Assembly: GCF_029167105.1 (NCBI RefSeq)
Contig: NZ_JARFML010000017.1
Coordinates: 62,001 to 126,000 of the forward strand
Origin: Bradyrhizobium yuanmingense
GTDB lineage: Bacteria > Pseudomonadota > Alphaproteobacteria > Rhizobiales > Xanthobacteraceae
DNA: 64,000 nucleotides
Reading direction: 5' to 3'
This document shows, one piece after another, positions 1 through 8,580 of this stretch. The position numbers were made by a program, and so were the translations under genes. The notes beneath the pieces were generated by a model. The model saw only the letters and a program-made list of their open reading frames with translations. It did no database searches and was not told where the DNA came from. Position 1 is the first letter of the stretch. The number at the start of each line of letters is the position of its first letter.

Positions 1-1
1 C

Positions 2-358
2 GGCATATCGCGCAGTTCCGACGGTCGCCTCGACGTCAAGCTGTCGCCGCCGGGCGGGGCCGGCATCGGCACAAATCCCGAGCAATTGTTTGCGGCCGGC
101 TGGTCGGCCTGCTTCGAAGGCGCCATGGAACTCGCCGCGCGCAAGCAGAAGGTGAGCCTTCCCAGGAAAAGCGCGATCGACGCGGAGATCGATCTGGTGC
201 TCGACGAGGGCGCCTACGCGCTGAGGGCGCGCCTCAATGTCAGCCTGCCGGGACTCGACCCCGAGATCGCACGCGGCATCATCGATGAAGCGCATCAAAC
301 CTGCCCCTACTCCAAGGCCGTCCGCGGCAACATCGACGTCACGGTCGCGCTGATCTGA
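2..358 (+). CDS. ohr: Organic hydroperoxide resistance protein, OsmC/Ohr family (5' end outside window)
   Basis: The reading frame is open from the first bases of the window, so the gene begins upstream. About 118 C-terminal residues are visible. The stretch GTNPEQLFAAGWSACF carries the first redox cysteine and CPYSKA the second; these two cysteines, with this spacing and context, define the Ohr branch of the OsmC superfamily. Ohr proteins are cytoplasmic thiol peroxidases that reduce organic and fatty-acid hydroperoxides, usually regenerated by lipoylated proteins. The TTG at 86 is an internal leucine codon, not a start. A MarR-type OhrR regulator often lies nearby but is not in the visible sequence. 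Confidence 0.9.
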   Translation, partial: GISRSSDGRLDVKLSPPGGAGIGTNPEQLFAAGWSACFEGAMELAARKQKVSLPRKSAIDAEIDLVLDEGAYALRARLNVSLPGLDPEIARGIIDEAHQTCPYSKAVRGNIDVTVALI

Positions 359-393
359 CGCACCATCATCAACCACGACGAGGTAACACCTTC

Positions 394-1425
394 ATGAAAC
401 GGATCATCGATCAGCACCGCCGCCAGTTTCTCGGCATCGCCACGGGAGCTGCCGCCGCCGGTATCGGCATGATCGCGTTCGCGCGTGCCGAGACCGAACC
501 GCAGCGATCCCAAGCGTCGAATGCGTCCTTCGGCACGATCAAGCAGATCGAAGCCGGCGTCCTCAATGTCGGCTATGCCGAGGCGGGTCCCTCGAACGGT
601 CCGGTGGCGATCCTGCTGCATGGCTGGCCCTACGACATTCACGCCTTCGTCGAGGTCGCACCGATCCTGGCGCAGGCCGGCTATCGCGTCATCATCCCTC
701 ATCTGCGCGGTTACGGCTCGACGCACTTCCTCTCCAGCGAAACGCCGCGCAACGGCGAGCCTGCGGCCATGGCCGCGGACATCATCGCGCTGATGGACAA
801 GCTCGAGATCAAGAAGGCCGTCGTCGCCGGCTTCGACTGGGGCGCACGCACCGCCGACATCATCGCCGCGCTATGGCCGGACCGTTGCCGCGCGCTGGTA
901 TCGGTCAGCGGCTATCTGATCTCCAGCCAGGCTGCCGGCAACGCGCCGTTGCCGCCGCAGGCGGAGCTGCAATGGTGGTATCAGTTCTATTTCGCGACCG
1001 AGCGCGGCCGGGCCGGATACGAGAAGTACACGCACGATTTCGCCAGGCTGATCTGGAAGCTGGCCTCGCCGCAATGGAAGTTCGACGACGCCACCTTCAA
1101 CAGGAGCGCGGCGGCGCTCGACAACAGGGATCATGTCGCGATCACGATCCACAACTATCGCTGGCGGCTCGGGCTCGCCCAGGGCGAGGCAAAATACGAG
1201 CATCTCGAAAAGAAGCTGGCCGCAGCTCCGCAAATCGAAGTGCCGACGATCACGATGGAGGGCGACGCCAACGGCGCACCCCATCCCGATCCCAGCGCCT
1301 ATGCCAGGAAGTTCTCAGGCCGATACGAGTTTCGCCTGATCACCGGCGGCGTCGGTCACAATCTGCCACAGGAAGCGCCGCAAGCCTTCGCCAAGGCCGT
1401 CATCGACGCCGACGGCGGCGCCTGA
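394..1425 (+). CDS. Tat-exported alpha/beta hydrolase, epoxide hydrolase-like
   Basis: The 343-residue product begins with a twin-arginine signal (RRQFLG at 9-14, then an Ala/Gly-rich hydrophobic stretch to about residue 32), predicting folded export to the periplasm. The mature part is an alpha/beta hydrolase: HGWP oxyanion motif near residues 76-79, nucleophile elbow GFDWGA with Asp148 rather than Ser, and a late His near 322 (GVGHNLP). An Asp nucleophile is typical of epoxide hydrolases and haloalkane dehalogenases. The start is supported by GAGG about 10 bases upstream. It is followed at 72 bases by a cytochrome P460 gene, so the two may be co-transcribed. The substrate cannot be told from sequence. 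Confidence 0.85.
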   Translation: MKRIIDQHRRQFLGIATGAAAAGIGMIAFARAETEPQRSQASNASFGTIKQIEAGVLNVGYAEAGPSNGPVAILLHGWPYDIHAFVEVAPILAQAGYRVIIPHLRGYGSTHFLSSETPRNGEPAAMAADIIALMDKLEIKKAVVAGFDWGARTADIIAALWPDRCRALVSVSGYLISSQAAGNAPLPPQAELQWWYQFYFATERGRAGYEKYTHDFARLIWKLASPQWKFDDATFNRSAAALDNRDHVAITIHNYRWRLGLAQGEAKYEHLEKKLAAAPQIEVPTITMEGDANGAPHPDPSAYARKFSGRYEFRLITGGVGHNLPQEAPQAFAKAVIDADGGA

Positions 1426-1497
1426 GGATGTTGTCTGCCTCCGGTCCAGTCCGGCTGGACCGGAGGATTTCCGTCGCTCCGAGCCTGTTGAGAGATC

Positions 1498-2061
1498 ATG
1501 ACCCCGCCCGAACCCGAAAAGAAAACCTTCGCATTCTCCACGGTGATCGTTCTTGCCGTGGTTCTCGTCGTCATTCTGCTGACCTGCGTGCCGTATCTCG
1601 CCGCGATCGTCTCGGCGCAGACGCGGGCTGAAAGCACGGCCGCCAACGCCTCGCCGATCTTCGGCGTCACGATCCCCGCCGGCTACAAGCAGTGGGAGCT
1701 GATCGCGCCGGCCGAGGAGGCTGCGCCGCTCGACGAACTGCGCGCTGTCGTCGGCGACCAGACTGCCATCGATGCCTACCAGGCCGGCAAGCTTCCGTTC
1801 CCGGACGGGACCGTGTTGGTCAAGCGCGCTTGGAAGCGGAAGCAATCACCTGAATTTGCATCCGCGACGATCCCCGGTGCTGCTACGACGGTCCAGGTGA
1901 TGGTCAAGGATTCCAAGAAATATGCCTCCACTGGAGGCTGGGGCTTTGGCCGCTTCATCAACGGCAAGCCGGTTGACGAGGCCCAGCACCGCACCTGCTG
2001 GGGCTGTCACGAAGCCCGTGCCAAGAGCCACGATTACGTGTTCACGCGGCTCGCGCCTTAA
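1498..2061 (+). CDS. Membrane-anchored cytochrome P460 family protein
   Basis: The 187-residue protein has one hydrophobic segment at about residues 12-38, acting as signal or anchor, followed by a periplasmic domain. The single c-type heme motif CWGCH lies at about 167-171, close to the C-terminus, as in cytochrome P460 proteins. Family members bind a cross-linked c-type heme; some oxidise hydroxylamine, but many Bradyrhizobium-type members have no assigned substrate. The preceding gene encodes an exported hydrolase and the following one a dehydrogenase remnant 18 bases downstream, consistent with an operon. The family assignment rests on the heme motif position and overall layout; catalytic activity is not shown. 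Confidence 0.75.
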   Translation: MTPPEPEKKTFAFSTVIVLAVVLVVILLTCVPYLAAIVSAQTRAESTAANASPIFGVTIPAGYKQWELIAPAEEAAPLDELRAVVGDQTAIDAYQAGKLPFPDGTVLVKRAWKRKQSPEFASATIPGAATTVQVMVKDSKKYASTGGWGFGRFINGKPVDEAQHRTCWGCHEARAKSHDYVFTRLAP

Positions 2062-2079
2062 GTCCTTTCGGAGACTGGA

Positions 2080-2902
2080 ATGAAGACCTGGTTCATCAGC
2101 GGCAGTTCGCGCGGGTTGGGGCGCGCCATCACGGAAGCCGCACTCGTTGCGGGCGACCGGGTGGTGGCCACGGCTCGCAAGCTCGACCCGCTCGAACCGC
2201 TGCGCGAACGCTTCGGGGAAAGACTGCGGCTGGCAACGCTTGATGTGACCGACGAAGCGGCAGCGCAAGCGGCGATCGACCTCGCGGTGGAAGCCTTCGG
2301 CGGTCTCGACGTCGTCGTGAACAATGCCGGCTATGGCGATCTCGGCTCGGTCGAGGACACCAGCCTCGCCTCGTTCCGGCAGCAGATCGAGGCCAATCTG
2401 ATCGGCACCATCATCGTCACCAAGGCGGCGATCCCGGTGCTGCGCAAGCAGCGCCGCGGGCACATCATGCAGGTCTCGTCGGTCGGCGGCCGCATCGGCG
2501 CGCCGGCCCGCGCGCCCTATTCGGCGACGAAATGGGGTATCGAAGGCTTTTCGGAATCGCTGGCGCGCGAGATGGCGCTGATCGGCGTGCATGTGACCAT
2601 CGTCGAGCCCGGCGGCTTCCGGACCGGCTTTGCCCAGACCTCGCATGAGACCGACGAAGGACGTCCGGAGTACGACGCGGTGGTCGGTGCCGCCCGTCAG
2701 GATGCAGCGCGACTACGATGGCCGTCAGCCCGGTGATCCCGCCAAGGCGGCCGACGTGGTATTGCAGCTCGCGAACATGGATCACCCGCCTCTGCGCATC
2801 GCGCTCGGCAGCGATGCCGTCAACGCCATCGCGGCGACGGACCGGCAGCGTCTCGACGAGCTGGAGAAATGGCGCACGCTCAGCGTATCGACCGACTACT
2901 GA
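2080..2902 (+). pseudogene. Short-chain dehydrogenase/reductase, frameshifted near its 3' end
   Basis: Residues 1-205 form a classical SDR: SGSSRGLG nucleotide-binding motif at the N-terminus, NNAGYG, and a YSATK active-site motif. After VVGA the frame runs into unrelated residues and stops at 2736. The next frame continues the expected SDR tail without interruption, VRMQRDYDGRQPGDPAKAA..., to a stop at 2902. One extra base in the C run at 2693-2695 explains the switch. Repaired, the protein is about 273 residues, normal for this family. This is either a recent natural frameshift removing the C-terminal quarter or a sequencing error; the intact tail and lack of other lesions mean either is possible. 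Confidence 0.85.
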
Positions 2903-2909
2903 CGGCGTC

Positions 2910-5900
2910 CTATTCCGCGGCGACCATCTGTTGCGTACGCCATTGCCCGAGCAGGGCGCGCAGCGAGGCCGGCTTCACCGGCTTGTTGAGCACCGCGATC
3001 TTCTCGTCACGCGCGGCGACCTGCACGGCCGGGCTGCGATCGGCGGTGATCAGGATCGCAGGGATGGTATCGCCGAAACGGCGGCGGATCTCGCGGATGG
3101 CGGCTATGCCATTGCCGCGATCGAGGTGATAATCGACCAGAAGGCCGGTGACGCGGCGGCCGGCGGTTTCGATCGCAGCTATCGCGCCTTCGGGATCGGC
3201 GACCGCGATCACCTCGGCGTCCCAGGCCTTGAGCAGCGTGCGCATGCCGTCGAGGATCGCCGCATCGTTCTCGATGCAGACGATCAGCGCGCCCGAGATC
3301 GGTGTGCGCGCCAGCGGCGTCGCGCTGGTCACGGCCGCGGTGTGGGTGACCGCCTTCGCTGTCGGCACGGTCACCGAGAACACCGAGCCGCCGCTTCGAT
3401 TGCCGTCGATGGCGATGCCGTGCTTGAGCACGCGGGCAAGGCGTTCCACGATCGAGAGCCCAAGGCCCAGACCGCGCGCGATCCGCGCCCCCTGCTCCAG
3501 GCGATGGAATTCCTTGAAGATCTCGCCGCGCTTGAGCGCGGGGATACCGACGCCGGTGTCGTAGACGCAGATCTTGAGCGAGGCGCCGCGGCGGCGGCAG
3601 CCGACCAGCACGCGGCCGCGCGGGGTATACTTGATCGCGTTCGAGATCAGGTTCTGGAGCAGGCGCCGCAGCAGGAGCCGATCCGACTCGACCGGCAGCG
3701 AGCAGGGCACGAAGGCGAGCTCCAGGCCCTTGGCGCGCGCGATCGGCGCGAACTCGATTTCCAGCGACCGCATCAGATCGGCCATCTTGAAGCTCGAGAT
3801 CGAGGTCGCCATCGCGCCGGCGTCGAGCCTGGAGATGTCGAGCAGCGCGCCGAGGATCTCTTCGATCGCCTGCAGCGATTCGTCGATGTTCTCGACCAGC
3901 CGCGTCTCCTCGCCATTGTGCTGGCGCTCGACGAGGCTCGTGACGTAGAGCCGCGCCGCGTTCAGCGGCTGCAGGATGTCGTGGCTGGCGGCGGCGAGGA
4001 AACGCGTCTTGGAGATGCTGGCGTCCTCCGCCGCGCTCTTGGCGATGGCCAGCTCGGAGTTCAGCCGCGTCAGCTCCTCGGTGCGGTCGCGCACGCGCTT
4101 TTCCAGCGTCGCATTGGCGCGCTCCAGCGCTTCGGCGGCTTCGAAGGTCGGCGTGACGTCGGTGAAGGTGATGACGAAGCCGCCGCCGGGCATGCGGTTG
4201 GTGAGCACTTCGATCACCATGTGGCGTTCCGGCAGGCGCTCGAGATAAGGCTCGCTGTCGGTGGTGTAGGCCGCAAGGCGCCGTTCCAGCAGGGCCTCGC
4301 GCTCGAGCGGATCGTTCGGATCGCCGAGGCCGATGAATTCCAGGATCTCGCGCAAGGGCGTGCCGAACTGGATCAAATGCAGCGGTACATTGAGGAGGTC
4401 GCCGAACTGGCGGTTGGAGCAGATCAGTTGCAGATCGGCGTCGAACACGGCGATGCCCTGGCGCACATGGTTGAGCGCGGTCTGCAGGATCTCTCGGTTG
4501 AAATGCAGCGCGGCGTGAGAATCGTCGAGCAGCTTCAGCGCGGCCTTGGCGGAGACCGTCCGCTTGCGCAGCAGCAGCGACATCACGAGGCGGGAGGAGG
4601 CCGCGCCGATCGAGGAGGCAATCAGATGCTCGGCGTGTTGCAGCAGCTCGAAATCGGCGGGCGCACCGGGCTCCAGCCGCACGTTGCGCCGCGCCGAGAA
4701 GGCTTCGAAGGAGTGCCGTGCGCGGTCGGGCCCGAGATACTGCGCCACCGTGGTCTGGATGTCCTGCACGGTGACTGTGGTGCGCCAGCGGCGGAAGCTC
4801 GGGGAGATCGGTGCGAGCGTGTCGGGCACGAACAGATCGGCCTGCAGCAGCTCAATGGAAGACGGCCGGCGCGCCAGCGACAGCAGCACATAGGTCAGGA
4901 TGTTGAGCGACAGCGACCAGATCACGCCGTGCATCAGAGGCGGCAGGTCGGCGCCGAACAGTGCCTGCGGCCGCAGCGCCTCGATGCCGAACGGGCCGTG
5001 CTGCAGCAGCAGGATGCCTGACGTCGAGGAATCCATGAAGCTCGGCATGAACAGCGTGTAGAGCCACACCGCAAACCCGACCAGCATGCCGCCGATCGCC
5101 CCGCGCGCGGTCGCGCGCCGCCAGAGTAGGCCGCCGAAGAAGCTCGGGGCGAGCTGGGCGATGGCGGCAAAGGAGAGCAGGCCGATCGCCGCGAGCTGGG
5201 TGCTGCCGAGCGCGCGATAGTAGAAATAGGCCATCACCATGATGGCGAAGATCGCGAGCCGGCGCGAGCGCAGCAGGAAGTTGCTGAAATCAGCCCCGCC
5301 GGCGCGCCCCTCCGGCCGACGTTTCAGCACCAGCGGCACCACGAGGTCGTTCGAGACCATGATGGAGAGCGCGACGCATTCGACGATCACCATGGCGGTC
5401 GCCGCCGACAGCCCGCCGACGAAGACGGCGACGCTGAGCAGGTTCGCGCCGCTCTCGATCGGCAGGGCCAGCACGTACATATCAGGGTCGGCCGTGCCGA
5501 ACGGGAAGGTCACGAGGCCGGCGAGCGCGATCGGGATCACGAACAGGTTGATGGCGACGAGGTAGAGCGGAAACAACCAGCGCGCGCGGCCGACCTCGGC
5601 ATCCGAGGAATTCTCCACCACGCTGACGTGAAACTGGCGCGGCAGCAGCATGATCGCGCAGAGCGACAGCAACGTCATGGTCAGGAAGTTGCCGATCGAC
5701 GGCGAATAATTGATGGCGCGCACCGCTTCCGGCGTCCTCATCGCGCGCTCGATCAATTCATGCGGCGAGAACATCCAGAAGGTGACGAAGATGCCGGCAG
5801 CCAGGAAGGCGACCAGCTTGATGATGGATTCGGTCGCGATCGCCAGCATCAGGCCGTGCTGGTGCTCGGTCGCGTCGGTCTGTCGCGTGCCGAACAGCAC

Positions 5901-6464
5901 AGCGAAGGCCGCCATCGTCAGCGTCACCATCAGCGCCATGTCGCCCAGGATCGGGATGTGCGAGAAGGCCTGGTCTTCGCTTAGGATTGTGCCCAGCGAG
6001 GAAGCCACCGCCTTGAGCTGGAGCGCGATATAGGGCACCGAGCCGATGATCGCGATTGCGGCGACGGTCGCCGCCACCGCCTGACTCTTGCCGTAGCGGG
6101 CCCCGATGAAGTCGGCGATCGAAGTGATGTTGTGGGCTTTCGCCAGCTGGATCACGCGTCGGAGCACCCCGGCCCCTAGGCCGATCATCAGGATCGGGCC
6201 GACATAGATCGCGAGGAAATCGGTCGAGGTGCGGGTGGCGAAGCCGACCGACCCGAAGAAGGTCCAGGACGTGCAGTAGATCGCCAGCGACAGCGGATAG
6301 ATCAGCCCGGAGGCGCGGCCGCGCCCGGCCGGCGAGCGGCGGTCGCCGTGGCTCGCCACCAGGAACAGGAAGCCGATATAGCCGAAGGCGGCGGCGATCA
6401 CGCCCCAATCGTGCAGCATGGGTCGGGGGCTCTCTCCCTGGGCGCCGGCGGCGCCCGAGCTCAT
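2910..6464 (-). CDS. Hybrid sensor kinase: Na+/solute symporter-like membrane domain, PAS, histidine kinase, receiver
   Basis: The 1184-residue protein begins with a sodium:solute symporter-like domain of many transmembrane helices (about 20-560), then a PAS region (about 680-780), a coiled-coil linker, a HisKA domain with AASHDILQPLN and phospho-acceptor His near 828, a HATPase domain with a GVGIP-type box, and a C-terminal receiver with acceptor Asp near 1110 (LLVDYHLD). The layout resembles CbrA/ErcS-type kinases, where a transporter-like domain senses a nutrient or couples flux to signalling. The receiver suggests a phosphorelay to an unlinked partner; none is adjacent. The first ATG has a very close AGGGAAA; an ATG at 6419 (MLHDWG) is an alternative start. 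The gene is oriented toward the SDR remnant. Confidence 0.9.
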   Translation of the reverse strand: MSSGAAGAQGESPRPMLHDWGVIAAAFGYIGFLFLVASHGDRRSPAGRGRASGLIYPLSLAIYCTSWTFFGSVGFATRTSTDFLAIYVGPILMIGLGAGVLRRVIQLAKAHNITSIADFIGARYGKSQAVAATVAAIAIIGSVPYIALQLKAVASSLGTILSEDQAFSHIPILGDMALMVTLTMAAFAVLFGTRQTDATEHQHGLMLAIATESIIKLVAFLAAGIFVTFWMFSPHELIERAMRTPEAVRAINYSPSIGNFLTMTLLSLCAIMLLPRQFHVSVVENSSDAEVGRARWLFPLYLVAINLFVIPIALAGLVTFPFGTADPDMYVLALPIESGANLLSVAVFVGGLSAATAMVIVECVALSIMVSNDLVVPLVLKRRPEGRAGGADFSNFLLRSRRLAIFAIMVMAYFYYRALGSTQLAAIGLLSFAAIAQLAPSFFGGLLWRRATARGAIGGMLVGFAVWLYTLFMPSFMDSSTSGILLLQHGPFGIEALRPQALFGADLPPLMHGVIWSLSLNILTYVLLSLARRPSSIELLQADLFVPDTLAPISPSFRRWRTTVTVQDIQTTVAQYLGPDRARHSFEAFSARRNVRLEPGAPADFELLQHAEHLIASSIGAASSRLVMSLLLRKRTVSAKAALKLLDDSHAALHFNREILQTALNHVRQGIAVFDADLQLICSNRQFGDLLNVPLHLIQFGTPLREILEFIGLGDPNDPLEREALLERRLAAYTTDSEPYLERLPERHMVIEVLTNRMPGGGFVITFTDVTPTFEAAEALERANATLEKRVRDRTEELTRLNSELAIAKSAAEDASISKTRFLAAASHDILQPLNAARLYVTSLVERQHNGEETRLVENIDESLQAIEEILGALLDISRLDAGAMATSISSFKMADLMRSLEIEFAPIARAKGLELAFVPCSLPVESDRLLLRRLLQNLISNAIKYTPRGRVLVGCRRRGASLKICVYDTGVGIPALKRGEIFKEFHRLEQGARIARGLGLGLSIVERLARVLKHGIAIDGNRSGGSVFSVTVPTAKAVTHTAAVTSATPLARTPISGALIVCIENDAAILDGMRTLLKAWDAEVIAVADPEGAIAAIETAGRRVTGLLVDYHLDRGNGIAAIREIRRRFGDTIPAILITADRSPAVQVAARDEKIAVLNKPVKPASLRALLGQWRTQQMVAAE

Positions 6465-6576
6465 TTTCCCTGTAAACCTAGCGCGTTGAGCGAGTGCAGG
6501 CGACAGCGAAATGCCGGGTGGCGGCAGGAACTGCAGGCGTCGTTAAGCGGTGAGGCGAGCTGTCCGCCCGCTCTTG

Positions 6577-6606
6577 CCCTCCCTGGAGGGGCCCTCCAGG
6601 GGAGGG
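6577..6606 (-). terminator. Hairpin downstream of hemA
   Basis: Two arms built on CCCTCCCTGGAGGG and CCCTCCAGGGGAGGG form a long GC stem with one bulge, 11 bases after the hemA stop codon. No T run follows on the minus strand, so it may end transcription poorly or mainly stabilise the 3' end. Confidence 0.5.
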
Positions 6607-6616
6607 TAAAAGAGGC

Positions 6617-7846
6617 CTACTCCGCGGCCAGCGACTTCGCGCGCAGCGGCAGGCCGAGGCGGTCCCACACTTGCAGCAGCGCTTCGGCGAGCTGATCGAT
6701 CAGGCCGTCGTCGTGATAGGGAGAGGGCGTGATGCGCAGGCGCTCGGTGCCCTTGGCGACGGTCGGATAGTTGATCGGCTGGATGTAGATCCCGTGCTGT
6801 TCGAGCAGCAGGTCGGAGGCCTGCTTGCACTTCTCGGGATCGCCGACGAACAGCGGTACGATGTGGGTGTCGCTCGACATCACAGGCAGGCCGGCGGCAT
6901 TGAGGATCGCCTTGACGCGGGCGGCACGGTCCTGGTGGCGCTCGCGCTCCCAGCTCGACGTCTTCAGGTGCCTGATTGCGGCGGTTGCGGCCGAGCAGAC
7001 CGCCGGCGGCAGCGCGGTGGTGAAGATGAAGCCCGGCGCATAGGAGCGCACGGCGTCGATGATCTGGCCGTTGGCGGCGATGTAGCCGCCGAGACAGCCG
7101 AACGCCTTGGCCAGCGTGCCCTCGAGAATGTCGATGCGATGCATCACGCCGTCGCGCTCGGCGATGCCGCCGCCGCGCGGGCCGTACATGCCGACGGCGT
7201 GGACTTCGTCGACATAGGTCATCGCGCCATATTTCTCGGCGAGATCGCAGATCCTGGCGAGCGGCGCGACATCGCCGTCCATGGAATAGAGACTCTCGCA
7301 GACGATCAGCTTCGGCCGATCGGGGCCGGCCGCTTTCAACAGCTCTTCGAGATGCGCAACGTCGTTGTGGCGGAATACGATCCGCTCGCAGCCGGACTGG
7401 CGGATGCCCTCGATCATCGAATTGTGGTTGAGCTCGTCCGACAGGATCAGGCAGTTCGGAATGAGCTTTGCGATGGTCGGGATGCCAGTCTGGTTCGAGA
7501 CATAGCCCGAGGTGAACAGCAGCGCGGCTTCCTTGCGGTGGAGATCGGCGAGCTCGGCTTCGAGCTGCACCAGCGGATGATGCGTGCCGGCGATGTTGCG
7601 GGTGCCGCCGGCGCCGGTGCCGACGCGCGTGGCAGTCTCGACCATGGCGCCGACCACCTTCGGATGCTGGCCCATGCCGAGATAGTCGTTGGAGCACCAG
7701 ATCACGACATCGCGCTTGCCCTTGGGCGAGTGCCAGACCGCATGCGGGAACCGGCCGGCCGTGCGTTCGAGGTCGGCGAACACGCGATAACGCCGCTCGG
7801 TGTGGAGACGATCGAGGGCGGAATCGAAGAATTGGGCGTAATCCAT
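6617..7846 (-). CDS. hemA: 5-aminolevulinate synthase
   Basis: This PLP-dependent enzyme condenses glycine and succinyl-CoA to 5-aminolevulinate, the first step of heme synthesis by the Shemin pathway used by alphaproteobacteria. The 409-residue length from the ATG at 7846 (MDYAQFFDSAL) is the size expected for rhizobial HemA; an in-frame TTG two codons upstream is less likely. Visible family motifs include CSNDYLGMG, GTGAGGTRNIAGTHHPL, YVDEVHAVGMYGPRGGG and the PLP-lysine motif EGTLAKAFG. It is divergent from aroQ, and the shared upstream region holds a perfect FixK/FNR box at 7981-7994 plus two inverted repeats. Low-oxygen induction of hemA through FixK is known in Bradyrhizobium, which fits. 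Confidence 0.97.
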   Translation of the reverse strand: MDYAQFFDSALDRLHTERRYRVFADLERTAGRFPHAVWHSPKGKRDVVIWCSNDYLGMGQHPKVVGAMVETATRVGTGAGGTRNIAGTHHPLVQLEAELADLHRKEAALLFTSGYVSNQTGIPTIAKLIPNCLILSDELNHNSMIEGIRQSGCERIVFRHNDVAHLEELLKAAGPDRPKLIVCESLYSMDGDVAPLARICDLAEKYGAMTYVDEVHAVGMYGPRGGGIAERDGVMHRIDILEGTLAKAFGCLGGYIAANGQIIDAVRSYAPGFIFTTALPPAVCSAATAAIRHLKTSSWERERHQDRAARVKAILNAAGLPVMSSDTHIVPLFVGDPEKCKQASDLLLEQHGIYIQPINYPTVAKGTERLRITPSPYHDDGLIDQLAEALLQVWDRLGLPLRAKSLAAE

Positions 7847-7923
7847 CGGCAAACCTGCAACGGAACCTGACCAAGGGGACGCGTCTACTTAGAGCTTTTC
7901 CAGCTCCAATGTCTATGCGCTAT

Positions 7924-7962
7924 CCCACATTTGGATCTGTGGGGCATTTGGGCAAAATGCCC
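7924..7962. promoter_or_regulatory. Two overlapping inverted repeats in the hemA leader
   Basis: CCCACA (7924-7929) pairs with TGTGGG (7938-7943), and GGGCATTT (7942-7949) pairs perfectly with AAATGCCC (7955-7962) around a 5-base loop. They lie between the FixK box and the hemA start, where a FixK-activated hemA transcript would begin. The two hairpins share bases 7942-7943, so they would compete as RNA. An operator or a leader structure are both possible; no regulator can be named. Confidence 0.45.
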
Positions 7963-7980
7963 TATCCGGCGCGTCTCAGT

Positions 7981-7994
7981 TTGATCCCGATCAA
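7981..7994. promoter_or_regulatory. FixK/FNR-type box, TTGATCCCGATCAA
   Basis: This is an exact match to the TTGAT-N4-ATCAA consensus bound by FixK2/FNR proteins. Its centre is about 141 bases from the hemA ATG and 130 bases from the aroQ ATG, so either or both genes could be activated. With a site at -41.5, a hemA transcript would start near 7946 and an aroQ transcript near 8029. Microaerobic control of hemA is well established in Bradyrhizobium, so hemA is the more likely target. Confidence 0.8.
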
Positions 7995-8116
7995 TCCTGC
8001 GCGACATGTAATGCTGCTCTGCACCATCTGCTGGGGCGAGGCTTCAACCCCAGCCTATGGTCTTCAGTCCGGCGCGCGCTTTCCTTGCTCAACCAGGCTC
8101 TCGAAAGGACCCTTCC

Positions 8117-8542
8117 ATGAAGCGCGTGATGATCCTCAACGGTCCCAACCTCAACATGCTCGGCATCCGCGAGCCGCACATCTACGGCGCGACGACGCTC
8201 GCGGAGGTCAACGCGAGCTGCGAGGACGCAGCCGCCAGGCTCGGCCTCAAGCTCGCCTTCCACCAGTCCAAGGGCGTGCTGGTCGATCTGATCCAGTCGG
8301 CGCGGCAGGACGCGGACGCGATTGTCATCAATCCGGCCGGTCTCTCCTTCACCTCGGTCTCGATCATGGACGCGATCAAGACGTTCGAGGGTCCGGTGCT
8401 GGAGGTGCACATCTCCAACATCCACGCCCGTGACGAATATCACCGGCACTCCAAGATCTCGTTCGTGGCGACCGGCGTGATCTGCGGGCTCGGGCCGTTC
8501 GGCTACATCGTGGCGCTGCACGCGATCGCGAATATGAAGTGA
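8117..8542 (+). CDS. aroQ: Type II 3-dehydroquinate dehydratase
   Basis: The 141-residue product matches small type II dehydroquinases, which convert 3-dehydroquinate to 3-dehydroshikimate in the shikimate pathway and form dodecamers. Family motifs are LNGPNLNMLGIREP with the nearby flexible-loop Tyr (HIYG), NPAGLSFTSV, EVHISNIHARDEYHRHS with the catalytic His, and GLGPFGY. The ATG at 8117 follows GAAAGGAC at a good distance and places LNGPNLN at the normal position, so the 20-residue upstream extension of the open frame is not needed. The gene is divergent from hemA across a 270-base region with a FixK box. Confidence 0.95.
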   Translation: MKRVMILNGPNLNMLGIREPHIYGATTLAEVNASCEDAAARLGLKLAFHQSKGVLVDLIQSARQDADAIVINPAGLSFTSVSIMDAIKTFEGPVLEVHISNIHARDEYHRHSKISFVATGVICGLGPFGYIVALHAIANMK

Positions 8543-8580
8543 GGTCTGCTCCCTTTCCCCGCAGAGGAAAGGCGAAGAAC

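Noticed and set aside
2718..5021. Long plus-strand open frame (767 codons)
   Set aside because: It is the complement of the hybrid kinase gene; its Arg/Asp/His-rich composition and lack of domains are typical of antisense frames in high-GC DNA.
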